A stretch of DNA of 5,788 nt, from NCBI GenBank assembly GCA_003978675.1, contig QNYP01000111.1, positions 1 to 5,788 on the forward strand. The letters run 5' to 3'. A program made the translations under genes and the position numbers. This document shows, piece after piece, positions 1 to 5,675 of this stretch; the first letter of the stretch is position 1; each line of letters begins with the position of its first letter. Below the pieces are notes generated by a model that did not search any database, was not told the DNA's origin, and was given only the letters and a program-made list of their open reading frames with translations. Source of the DNA: Hydrogenothermus sp. GTDB taxonomy: Bacteria > Aquificota > Aquificia > Aquificales > Hydrogenothermaceae.

Positions 1-948
1 CAAACCTTTTCTATAAATTTTGAAAATGTTTTACTTTGGGGAATTAACAAAGAAGTTGTTGATACAATTAACACAGAAAATAAAAACACAAAGTATTTCC
101 CTGAAATTATACTAAACAAAAATATTAAAGCGACTTTATCTCTACAGGTAGCTATATCTTTTTCTGAAATTATTATAATTGCTATCCCAACTCAAGCTAT
201 AAGAGAAACTTTAAGAAAAGTTGGCATATCCTTTTTTAAAAACAAAATTTTTATATCTGCTTCAAAAGGAATAGAAATTTCTAGCTTAAAACTTGTTTCA
301 CAGATAATAAAGGAGGAAACTTATTTACCTGAAGAAAACATATTTGTTCTCTCTGGTCCTTCCTTTGCAAAAGAAGTAGCTCTAGGACTACCAACAGCTA
401 TTACCTTAGCAGGTGATTTAAAAAAGGCTGAAGAACTACAAAAATTTCTAAATACTGAAAATTTTAGAACATACATAACAGATGACATTAATGGCGTTGA
501 AGTTGGAGGAGCTGTTAAAAATGTTATTGCAATTGCAACAGGAGTAAGCGATGGTCTTGGCCTTGGAAATAATGCAAGAGCTGGGTTAATTACCAGAGGA
601 TTATATGAAATGACAAAAATTGCCACCTTTTTTGGAGGGAGAAAGGAAACTCTTTACGGCCTTTCTGGCATGGGAGATTTAGTTTTAACTGCGACTGGAG
701 ATTTATCTAGAAATAGAAAATTTGGCAATTTAATAGGACAAGGATTACCTGTAAGTGAAGCTTTAAAAAAAGTAGGTCAGGTTGTTGAAGGCTACAAAAC
801 TGTAAAAGCTTTAAAGAAATTAGTTTTAGAGAAAGATATAGAACTTCCTATAACTGATGCAGTTTATAGTGTGCTTTATGAAAATTTATCTCCAAAAGAA
901 GCTGTAAAAATGTTAATGTCCAGACAGCCAAAAAAAGAATTTGATTAA
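1..948 (+). CDS. gpsA: NAD(P)+-dependent glycerol-3-phosphate dehydrogenase, 5' end cut off by window
   Basis: This cytoplasmic enzyme reduces dihydroxyacetone phosphate to sn-glycerol 3-phosphate with NAD(P)H, which supplies the backbone for phospholipids. The frame is open from base 1 to the TAA at 946-948, giving 315 residues. The family usually has about 325-335, so roughly 15-20 N-terminal residues are missing, including the GxGxxG dinucleotide-binding turn. Visible motifs, numbered from the first base, are SGPSFAKEV at residues 118-126, GGAVKNV with the likely catalytic Lys at 173, NNARAGLITRG at about 190-200, and GLSGMGDLVLTATG followed by SRNRKFG, then VVEGYKTV. The internal ATG at 610 is only Met204 and is not the start. 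The gene is convergent with rsmE and shares a 4-nt overlap with it. The 5' context and promoter lie outside the window. The family call is secure from these motifs. Confidence 0.96.
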   Translation, partial: QTFSINFENVLLWGINKEVVDTINTENKNTKYFPEIILNKNIKATLSLQVAISFSEIIIIAIPTQAIRETLRKVGISFFKNKIFISASKGIEISSLKLVSQIIKEETYLPEENIFVLSGPSFAKEVALGLPTAITLAGDLKKAEELQKFLNTENFRTYITDDINGVEVGGAVKNVIAIATGVSDGLGLGNNARAGLITRGLYEMTKIATFFGGRKETLYGLSGMGDLVLTATGDLSRNRKFGNLIGQGLPVSEALKKVGQVVEGYKTVKALKKLVLEKDIELPITDAVYSVLYENLSPKEAVKMLMSRQPKKEFD

Positions 949-1649
949 AGACAATACACAAAATTTGTTTGACAAATAGCGGAAATAACTGCCGTTTCCA
1001 TAGTTAAAATATGTTCTCCAAGGGAAACAGTTTTGTAGTCTTTTTTTATAAGAAGTTCCACTTCTTCTTTAACAAAGCCTCCTTCATTACCAACTAGAAT
1101 ATTTATATTTTCTGCTTTATCTCCTAAAAATTCTTTTAAAGTATTGTTTTCTTCTCTCTCAAAAAATAAAAAATTTCTTTCTGTTTTAGGAATATCTTTT
1201 AGTTTAATTGGCTCATTTATAACTAATGGATAGAGTCTTTCACACTGCTTTATAGAATTTAAGGCTATTTTTTTCCACTTTTCTAATTTTTTTGATATAT
1301 CTTTTTCTTTTAAAGCTGATGTTTTTGTTATAACAGGAGTTAATGAATAAGCTCCAAGTTGAGATATTGGCTCTATTAAATCATCAATTTTTGAGGGTTT
1401 ATTTGGAACTGCTAAGAATAGATTTATTTTTATATTTAGCTCTTTAGACGGTAATTTTTCCAAAATTTTAGCTTTTAAGTATCTTTTTGATATTTCCTCA
1501 ACTTGAGCTAAGAATATGTTTCCTTTTAAATCGTTTATTTCTATCTTATAACCTTCTTTTATCCTTCTAACTTTTGCATGTTTTAATTCGTCTTCTTTTA
1601 AAAAAGCAAAATCGTTTTCAATCTCACCTATAAATCTTGGATATGCCAT
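945..1649 (-). CDS. rsmE: 16S rRNA (uracil1498-N3)-methyltransferase, RsmE family
   Basis: RsmE is a SPOUT-class SAM-dependent methyltransferase that methylates U1498 of 16S rRNA in the 30S subunit. The 234-aa length is normal for the family. An N-terminal PUA-like beta region (about 1-70) precedes the knotted SPOUT domain. Family landmarks are KIDDLIEPISQLGA (about 87-100), KLEKWKKIALNSIKQCER (about 121-138), VGNEGGF (186-192) and LGEHILTMETA (210-220). The usual PEGG reads NEGG here and the usual LRTETA reads LTMETA, so the SAM-pocket knot is somewhat divergent. An in-frame TTG at 1650-1652 lies just upstream, but the ATG at 1647-1649 is preferred: it stands 8 nt from GGGAGG, against 5 nt for the TTG. 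It is the last gene of the leftward run, 34 nt after tatA, and its stop overlaps the gpsA stop. The Shine-Dalgarno sequence lies in a hairpin (1658-1675). Confidence 0.88.
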   Translation of the reverse strand: MAYPRFIGEIENDFAFLKEDELKHAKVRRIKEGYKIEINDLKGNIFLAQVEEISKRYLKAKILEKLPSKELNIKINLFLAVPNKPSKIDDLIEPISQLGAYSLTPVITKTSALKEKDISKKLEKWKKIALNSIKQCERLYPLVINEPIKLKDIPKTERNFLFFEREENNTLKEFLGDKAENINILVGNEGGFVKEEVELLIKKDYKTVSLGEHILTMETAVISAICQTNFVYCL

Positions 1650-1657
1650 CAATAAAT

Positions 1658-1675
1658 CCTCCCGTTAAAGGGAGG
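1658..1675 (-). promoter_or_regulatory. Hairpin that sequesters the rsmE ribosome binding site
   Basis: In the minus-strand mRNA, CCTCCC and GGGAGG form a perfect 6-bp stem, with five G-C pairs, closing a TTTAAC loop. The 3' arm is the rsmE Shine-Dalgarno, 8 nt before its ATG. No U-tract follows on the minus strand, so it is not a terminator for tatA. Folding would hide the ribosome binding site and could lower rsmE translation relative to tatA or make it temperature-dependent. That regulatory role is inference; the pairing is directly visible. Confidence 0.5.
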
Positions 1676-1683
1676 TCTAATTT

Positions 1684-1926
1684 TTAAGCTTTTACCTTTT
1701 CCTCTGTTTTTGGTGCTTCTATTTTCTCTTTGCTAACTTCTGCTTCTATTTCTTTGGCTTTTACAACTTCTTCTTTCTTTTCTTCTTCCCCACTTAGAGA
1801 ATTTTTAAAGCTTCTAATACCTTCACCTAACCCTCTACCAATTTCAGGTAATTTCTTTGCTCCAAATAAAAGTAGTAATATTCCAAATATTAAAAGAAGT
1901 TCTGGTATTCCTATTCCACCAAACAT
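1684..1926 (-). CDS. tatA: Twin-arginine translocase subunit TatA
   Basis: TatA oligomerises in the inner membrane to form the conduit for folded proteins delivered by the Tat pathway. The 80-aa protein has the standard architecture. A very short N-terminus leads into a single transmembrane helix (about 7-22) with a polar Glu at position 9 and the conserved Phe-Gly hinge at 21-22. An amphipathic helix follows (KKLPEIGRGLGEGIRSFKNS, about 24-43), then a low-complexity Glu/Lys/Val tail from about 45. The sequence favours TatA over TatB because it is short and has the GAKKLPEIGRGLGEGI pattern, although Glu at the N-terminal polar position is more typical of TatB. The ATG sits 6 nt after AGGAGG. 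No tatC is present in the window. It lies between the hydrolase and rsmE and probably has its own promoter at about 1956-1964. Confidence 0.93.
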   Translation of the reverse strand: MFGGIGIPELLLIFGILLLLFGAKKLPEIGRGLGEGIRSFKNSLSGEEEKKEEVVKAKEIEAEVSKEKIEAPKTEEKVKA

Positions 1927-1955
1927 TTAAATCCTCCTAAAAGATTTGAAATTTA

Positions 1956-1964
1956 ATTATATCA
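1956..1964 (-). promoter_or_regulatory. Candidate extended -10 promoter for tatA-rsmE
   Basis: Read on the minus strand, 1964 to 1956 is TGATATAAT: a perfect TATAAT -10 hexamer with the TGn extension. The predicted start of transcription is near 1949, about 23 nt ahead of the tatA ATG. No good TTGACA-like -35 is seen at the right distance, which is common for extended -10 promoters. It overlaps the last codon and the stop of the upstream hydrolase gene. The region is AT-rich, so a chance match is possible. Confidence 0.5.
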
Positions 1965-2534
1965 TAGCTGTTTTGTAGCTAAATCCTCTAAAAGCTCAGG
2001 CATATGTGTAAATCTATGGTTTCCACCAGGAAACATTTTTGTGTATATGCCTTTTTCTTCAAAGTATTCTGCAGTTTTTTTACTATCTAAAAGTTCATCA
2101 TCTTCATCTAAATAAACAAAAACTAAATCTTTAATTTCTTTTTGCTTGTCTTCTGGAACATAAAAATCTTTTAAACTATCTAAATGTTGCTGTGTGAAAA
2201 TATATTCTTCATTAGATTTATAGTTTATTTGAGGACCTACTTGACTTTTTAAAGAAGTATAAGGGTCTGTTGATGGATTAATTAAAACTGCAGGAACCTT
2301 GTATTTATTTGCTAGATATAATGCATAAAATCCACCTAATGATGTTCCAACTAAAAGAAGTTTATCTTTATCTTTTATTGCTTCTACTAAAAATTCCAAC
2401 TGTTTTATAGCTTTTCTTGGGTCATAAGGTAGTGTTGGAGCAATTACATTTTCATCACCAAAATGTTTTTTTAGATGATTTATTTTTTCTCCATAACCTG
2501 CTGAATTAAATCCATGTATATATAGGACTTTCAC
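1962..2534 (-). CDS. YqiA/YcfP-like alpha/beta-hydrolase (putative esterase)
   Basis: The protein is predicted to be a small soluble serine hydrolase of the YqiA/YcfP (UPF0227-type) family. Its 190-aa length matches those proteins. The N-terminal strand-turn LYIHGFNSA (4-12) supplies the oxyanion HGFNS motif. The nucleophile elbow GTSLGG (63-68) carries Ser65. Asp146 in the DDELLD segment aligns with the family's acid residue, and His173 in GGNHRF is the catalytic base, so the triad looks intact. No signal peptide is visible. The start is GTG at 2532-2534, 6 nt after a strong GGGAGG that overlaps the stop of the preceding gene (gap 11 nt), which suggests coupled translation with the 143-aa protein. 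The natural substrate is unknown: members of the family cleave short-chain esters in vitro, and the physiological role remains open. Confidence 0.83.
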   Translation of the reverse strand: MKVLYIHGFNSAGYGEKINHLKKHFGDENVIAPTLPYDPRKAIKQLEFLVEAIKDKDKLLLVGTSLGGFYALYLANKYKVPAVLINPSTDPYTSLKSQVGPQINYKSNEEYIFTQQHLDSLKDFYVPEDKQKEIKDLVFVYLDEDDELLDSKKTAEYFEEKGIYTKMFPGGNHRFTHMPELLEDLATKQL

Positions 2535-2545
2535 CTTTATCCTCC

Positions 2546-2977
2546 CTATTTATAAATGTCTTTTAGAACATCATATTCTTTTTTCATAGTTTCTATTATG
2601 TTCTTTGTTTTTTTAGCTCTTTTAATCCATAACTGAGTTATGTTATAGCTTTTTGGAAAATTATCCTCTATCTCTTCATATTGAGAGATTTTATAATCTA
2701 TAAAATCTATAATTGCATCTAAAACTTCCTTAATTTTATTCATTTGTTTTGCATAGATAAATATATCTTTGAGCATTTCTCTTCTTTCTTTTACAGGCTC
2801 ATTAACTCCTACTATTTGGGCTATTTTTTTTATATCATATCTTGATATATATACCCCACTTTTTGATGGAACTGTTAAAAGTTTTAATATTCTGTCAAAT
2901 TCTGTTTCTTCTTTGAATTCTTGGAGGAATTTCATGTTTGTCATAAAAGGATTTTCTCTGAGTTTTTTTTCATCCAT
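2546..2977 (-). CDS. Hypothetical protein, 143 aa, predicted all-helical and soluble
   Basis: I do not recognise this family. The product is rich in Lys, Glu, Ile and Asp, has no cysteines, no signal peptide and no transmembrane segment, and reads as a string of amphipathic helices (about 15-35, 47-57, 60-97 and 112-141). The segment SRYDIKKIAQIVGV (about 45-58) vaguely resembles a helix-turn-helix, but it is not strong enough to name. The ATG is supported by AAGGAG 7 nt upstream, located inside the end of the 44-aa membrane-protein gene, with only 2 nt between that stop and this start. Its first codons (MDEKKL) echo those of the 89-aa gene two positions upstream (MDEKQL). The context suggests it is co-translated with the two small membrane proteins and the hydrolase. 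Coding status is well supported by the ribosome binding site and packing; function is unknown. Confidence 0.8.
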   Translation of the reverse strand: MDEKKLRENPFMTNMKFLQEFKEETEFDRILKLLTVPSKSGVYISRYDIKKIAQIVGVNEPVKERREMLKDIFIYAKQMNKIKEVLDAIIDFIDYKISQYEEIEDNFPKSYNITQLWIKRAKKTKNIIETMKKEYDVLKDIYK

Positions 2978-2979
2978 AG

Positions 2980-3114
2980 CTATTCTCCTTGTTTGTTATC
3001 TGTCTTAAACTCTTTTGATACTTGATAAGTTTTCCACATCATAGCTCCAAAAGAAAAAATTAATATTAAACCTAAAATCCATGTAAAAACTACTAAAATA
3101 GTATCATAGCTCAT
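2980..3114 (-). CDS. Small single-pass membrane protein, 44 aa
   Basis: This short ORF fills the only gap in the leftward gene run. It begins MSYDTILVVF and ends in a Lys-rich tail. Residues about 5-27 form one hydrophobic helix containing two Trp and a Met-Met pair. The basic residues (Lys28, 34, 37, 41) all follow the helix, which by the positive-inside rule predicts N-terminus out and C-terminus in the cytoplasm. The ATG overlaps the TGA of the 89-aa gene as ATGA, a classic translational-coupling junction, and GAGG stands about 8 nt upstream. Its TAG is 2 nt before the next ATG, whose Shine-Dalgarno lies within it. Spacing, ribosome binding site and membrane character together argue for a real gene. 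I do not recognise a family; partnership with the 89-aa membrane protein is inference. Confidence 0.72.
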   Translation of the reverse strand: MSYDTILVVFTWILGLILIFSFGAMMWKTYQVSKEFKTDNKQGE

Positions 3115-3380
3115 TTTATTGTCCTCTTTTTAATTTGTTCTAATTCAAACCATAGCTTAATGGAAATAAAACTAACTAAAGCAAGTAAAAACAAAGATAA
3201 ACCTATAAAAGTAAGAACTAAATCTTTATTTTGGTAAGAATTAAAATTTAAAATTAAAGTTGATATAGCTCCTCCAAGTGCAATAATAACCAAAACCAAA
3301 GTTCTTCTTTGTCCTTCTATTACCTTAGCTTGTTCTATCAAAAGTTTTTTCTTTTCTATCTTTAGCTGTTTTTCATCCAT
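3111..3380 (-). CDS. Hypothetical membrane protein, 89 aa, two transmembrane helices
   Basis: No family is recognised. A strongly charged N-terminal helix (about 1-26, Lys/Glu-rich, possibly coiled-coil) precedes two hydrophobic helices at about 27-46 and 54-74. They are joined by a short polar loop (NSYQNKD), and a basic cytoplasmic tail follows (KKR at 84-86). The charge pattern predicts a hairpin with both ends inside the cell. There is no recognisable Shine-Dalgarno before the ATG, unlike every other complete gene here. Instead a candidate promoter is placed so that transcription could start at the ATG itself. It is 44 nt downstream of pyrH and overlaps the 44-aa gene by 4 nt (ATGA). Being first in the block, it may lead a small co-expressed unit with the next three genes. 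Confidence 0.78.
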   Translation of the reverse strand: MDEKQLKIEKKKLLIEQAKVIEGQRRTLVLVIIALGGAISTLILNFNSYQNKDLVLTFIGLSLFLLALVSFISIKLWFELEQIKKRTIK

Positions 3381-3386
3381 AGTTTA

Positions 3387-3415
3387 TATTTAATACAGAA
3401 ATGATATTTTGACAA
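3387..3415 (-). promoter_or_regulatory. Candidate promoter for the 89-aa gene block, possibly leaderless
   Basis: On the minus strand TTGTCA (3415-3410, five of six matches to TTGACA) is followed after exactly 17 nt by TAAATA (3392-3387, a weak -10). Six nucleotides then separate it from the ATG at 3380, so the expected first transcribed base is the A of the start codon. The absence of a ribosome binding site for that gene fits a leaderless message. The -10 is poor and the region AT-rich, so this is a moderate-to-weak prediction. Confidence 0.35.
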
Positions 3416-3424
3416 TGATAAAGT

Positions 3425-4138
3425 TTAGTTTTTGACAATTGAACCAACAGGCTTTCCTTCCACGATATCTTTTAGGGCATTTTTTTGTTTTATATTGAAA
3501 ACTATTATTGGAAGGTTGTTTTCTTTACACAATGTAAGAGCTGTATGATCCATAACTCTAAGGTCTTTTTCAAGAGCTTCCAGATAAGAAATTTCTTTTA
3601 AAAGCTTTGCATCAGAATATTTATTTGGGTCTTTATCGTATATTCCGTCAACCTTTGTAGCTTTTAATAAAACATCTGCTTTTATTTCTGCTGCTCTTAA
3701 AGCTCCTGTTGTATCTGTTGTAAAAAATGGGCTTCCTGTTCCTGCAGCAAAAATAACAATTCTTCCTTTTTCTAAGTGTCTTATTGCTCTGCGTCTTATA
3801 TAAGGCTCTGCAATTTGCCTCATTTCAATTGCAGACATAACTCTAGTAGGAACATCTTCTTTTTCTAACGTATCTTGGAGGGCAAGAGCATTCATTACTG
3901 TTGCTAGCATTCCCATATAATCTGCAGTAGCTCTATCTAATCCTAATGATTTCCCCTGAACACCTCTAAAAATATTTCCACCACCTATAACTATAGCAAT
4001 TTGAACCCCAAGTTCGTATACCTGCTTTATTTCCTTCGCAAGATTTTTTATAAATAAAGGGTCGACCCCAAAATCAAGGTCGCCCATTAGAGCTTCACCT
4101 GATAGTTTTAGGAGAACTCTCTTATACTTTAAAGGCAA
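3425..4138 (-). CDS. pyrH: Uridylate kinase (UMP kinase)
   Basis: The hexameric amino-acid-kinase-fold enzyme converts UMP to UDP with ATP, the committed step towards all pyrimidine nucleotides, in the cytoplasm. The 237-aa length is typical. Motifs include KLSGEAL (11-17, phosphate binding), GGGNIFRG (52-59), DRATADYMGMLATVMNALAL (68-87, UMP-binding and oligomer region), and GTGSPFFTTDT (133-143). KVDGIYDKDP lies in the C-terminal nucleotide-binding half. The start is TTG at 4136-4138, since the next Met is inside the conserved N-terminus. AGGAG stands 7 nt upstream, within the last codons of tsf, and only 2 nt separate the tsf stop from this TTG. The rare start codon may set a lower output than for the two upstream translation-factor genes. 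frr, which commonly follows, is absent. Confidence 0.97.
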   Translation of the reverse strand: MPLKYKRVLLKLSGEALMGDLDFGVDPLFIKNLAKEIKQVYELGVQIAIVIGGGNIFRGVQGKSLGLDRATADYMGMLATVMNALALQDTLEKEDVPTRVMSAIEMRQIAEPYIRRRAIRHLEKGRIVIFAAGTGSPFFTTDTTGALRAAEIKADVLLKATKVDGIYDKDPNKYSDAKLLKEISYLEALEKDLRVMDHTALTLCKENNLPIIVFNIKQKNALKDIVEGKPVGSIVKN

Positions 4139-4140
4139 GA

Positions 4141-4734
4141 TTATTCTCCTATTTCAAATCTACAAAATCTTCCTACTTGTATGTTTTCACCAATTTTAGC
4201 AATATATTCTTTGATTAATTCTTCCACTGTTTTAGATTCATCTTTTATGTACTTTTGCTCTAATAAACAGTTTTCCTGGAAGAATTTATTTACTTTTCCT
4301 TCTGCAATTTTTTCTGCAATATGTTCGGGTTTTCCTTCTGCTATTGCTGCTTCTCTTGCAATCTCTCCTTCTTTAGCAACTATTTCTTCTGGAACATCTT
4401 CTCTTTTTACCCATTTAGGTTTCATAGCTGCAATTTGAAGTGCAAGTTCATTTGCAAGCTCTTTAAATGTTTCATTTCTAGCAACAAAGTCTGTTTCACA
4501 GTTTAGCTCTAATAAAACACCAACTCTACCACCAGCGTGTATATATGAGTGAATTAACCCTTCTTTTGTTTCTCTACCTGCTTTTTTAGCAGCTTTAGCT
4601 ATTCCTTTTTTTCTTAAAAGCTCTACAGCTTCCTCTAAATTTCCATTTGTTTCTTCTAGGGCTTTCTTACAATCAAGCATTCCAGCCCCAGTCATTTCTC
4701 TTAATTTTTTAACTAATTTTGCATCTACTGCCAT
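4141..4734 (-). CDS. tsf: Translation elongation factor Ts, short form
   Basis: EF-Ts is the nucleotide exchange factor that releases GDP from EF-Tu so that it can rebind GTP and aminoacyl-tRNA. The 197-aa product has an N-terminal UBA-like domain (about 1-52, including KLREMTGAGMLDCKKAL), then the EF-Tu-contacting core with ELNCETDFVARN, where TDFV at 81-84 is the invariant contact motif. A single core subdomain follows, ending in GRFCRFEIGE. At this length it is the compact form known from Thermus, not the roughly 280-aa E. coli form with a second core repeat and coiled coil. The ATG overlaps the rpsB stop by one base (TAATG). A strong AGGAGG lies 10 nt upstream inside rpsB. This arrangement implies coupled translation with S2. 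Confidence 0.97.
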   Translation of the reverse strand: MAVDAKLVKKLREMTGAGMLDCKKALEETNGNLEEAVELLRKKGIAKAAKKAGRETKEGLIHSYIHAGGRVGVLLELNCETDFVARNETFKELANELALQIAAMKPKWVKREDVPEEIVAKEGEIAREAAIAEGKPEHIAEKIAEGKVNKFFQENCLLEQKYIKDESKTVEELIKEYIAKIGENIQVGRFCRFEIGE

Positions 4735-5615
4735 TATGCAGTCTCCTCCTTTGCTTCTTTAATTTCTTTTTCTACAACTTCTTCAACTTTTTTCTCTTTA
4801 TCAGGGTTGTTTGAACCTGTAATCCCAGATTCTACTGCAGGTCCAACTTCTGCAACACCTTCTTTAACTGCCTTTTCCATTAGTGCTGCTTCTATATCAT
4901 CTGAAGCTACTGCTTCACCTGTAGATTCTCTCATAGATTTTCCTTCTAACACTGCATCAGCTATTTTAGTTGTTATAAGATTAATAGCTTTTATAGCATC
5001 GTCGTTTCCTGGAATTGGATAATCAATTAAGTCTGGATCACAGTTTGTATCAGCTATTGCAACAACAGGAATTCCAAGCTTTTTAGCTTCTCTAACTGCA
5101 ATATCTTCTCTAACCGTATCTACTATGTAGATAATATCAGGAAGTTTTTCCATATCTTTGATTCCTTTTAGGAACCTTTCTAATTTTTCTTTTTTCTTTT
5201 TAATTTTAACAACTTCTTTCTTAGGAAGTATATCAAAAGCTCCTTCCGCTTCCATTCTTTCAAGTCTTTTTAATTTTTCAATAGACTTTCTAACAGTCTG
5301 AAAGTTTGTTAAAAGACCGCCAAGCCATCTTTGATTAATGTAATAAGCTCCACATCTTAGTGCTTGTTCTTCAATAATAGCTTGAGCTTGTTTTTTTGTT
5401 CCTACAAATAAAACATCTGCACCTTTTGCGACTTCATCTCTAACAAATTCCCAAGCAACTTTAAAAAGTGGAATTGTTTTTGCAAGGTCAACAATGTGGA
5501 TACCATTTCTCTTTGTAAAGATGTAAGGTGCCATTTTAGGGTTCCATCTTCTAACTTGATGTCCGAAGTGAACCCCTGCTTCAAGAAGTTCTCTCATAGT
5601 AATTTCGAAAGGCAT
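4734..5615 (-). CDS. rpsB: 30S ribosomal protein S2 with extended C-terminal tail
   Basis: S2 is a structural protein of the 30S subunit body-head junction, needed for S1 attachment and active 30S particles. Signatures visible are AGVHFGHQVRRWNPKM (13-28), the RNGIHIVDL stretch, FVGTKKQAQ, RWLGGLLTNF, the Lys-rich coiled-coil insertion in the middle, and PDIIYIVDTVRED with IADTNCDPDLIDYPIPGNDDA. The protein has 293 aa against about 240 in E. coli. The surplus is a roughly 70-residue acidic tail (224-293) rich in Glu, Lys, Val and Ala. The ATG is 7 nt after AAGGAGG. It heads the rpsB-tsf-pyrH operon. In other bacteria S2 represses its own operon through the mRNA leader. The leader here contains a hairpin but is caught in an inverted repeat, so its true upstream sequence is uncertain. 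Confidence 0.98.
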   Translation of the reverse strand: MPFEITMRELLEAGVHFGHQVRRWNPKMAPYIFTKRNGIHIVDLAKTIPLFKVAWEFVRDEVAKGADVLFVGTKKQAQAIIEEQALRCGAYYINQRWLGGLLTNFQTVRKSIEKLKRLERMEAEGAFDILPKKEVVKIKKKKEKLERFLKGIKDMEKLPDIIYIVDTVREDIAVREAKKLGIPVVAIADTNCDPDLIDYPIPGNDDAIKAINLITTKIADAVLEGKSMRESTGEAVASDDIEAALMEKAVKEGVAEVGPAVESGITGSNNPDKEKKVEEVVEKEIKEAKEETA

Positions 5616-5653
5616 ACCAAATCCTCCTTAAGGGTTTTTTCTTACACCTCCTG

Positions 5654-5675
5654 CTACAAGGGTTGCCCTTTGTGG
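5654..5675 (-). promoter_or_regulatory. Hairpin in the rpsB 5' leader region
   Basis: Minus-strand CCACAAAGGG and CCCTTGTAG pair around a 3-nt CAA loop, with one bulged base, giving about nine pairs including a G-T pair or C-A mismatch depending on the strand. It starts about 40 nt before the rpsB ATG. Because it lies at the exact turn of the large inverted repeat, it can be read as part of an S2 autoregulatory leader, or simply as the hairpin that triggered fold-back synthesis during DNA amplification or assembly. The pairing is seen; neither role is proven. Confidence 0.4.

Noticed and set aside
309..316. Strong AAGGAGG Shine-Dalgarno-like sequence inside gpsA
   Set aside because: No suitable start codon follows at a normal distance, and the gpsA frame with its conserved motifs runs straight through it.
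1650..1652. TTG start codon for rsmE
   Set aside because: The ATG directly after it has better spacing (8 nt) from GGGAGG; the TTG would leave only 5 nt and add a single Met.
1658..1682. Stem CCTCCC/GGGAGG followed by TCTAATTTTT read as a plus-strand terminator for gpsA
   Set aside because: The stem is only 6 bp, the T-run is interrupted and offset, and it lies about 700 nt beyond the gpsA stop across rsmE. The ribosome-binding-site-hiding role on the minus strand explains it better.
1730..1930. Plus-strand open frame opposite tatA
   Set aside because: Its Ser/Pro-rich translation is the antisense shadow of the TatA tail and helix; no ribosome binding site or family resemblance.
2964..3382. 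Shared 14-nt start ctATGGATGAAAAA in the 143-aa and 89-aa genes as evidence of duplication
   Set aside because: Similarity ends after about six codons and the proteins differ completely (soluble helical versus two-helix membrane), so it is likely chance or a shared initiation-region bias.
4181..4506. Plus-strand open frames opposite tsf
   Set aside because: They are Phe/Ser/Cys-rich antisense frames to a clearly conserved gene, with no ribosome binding site.
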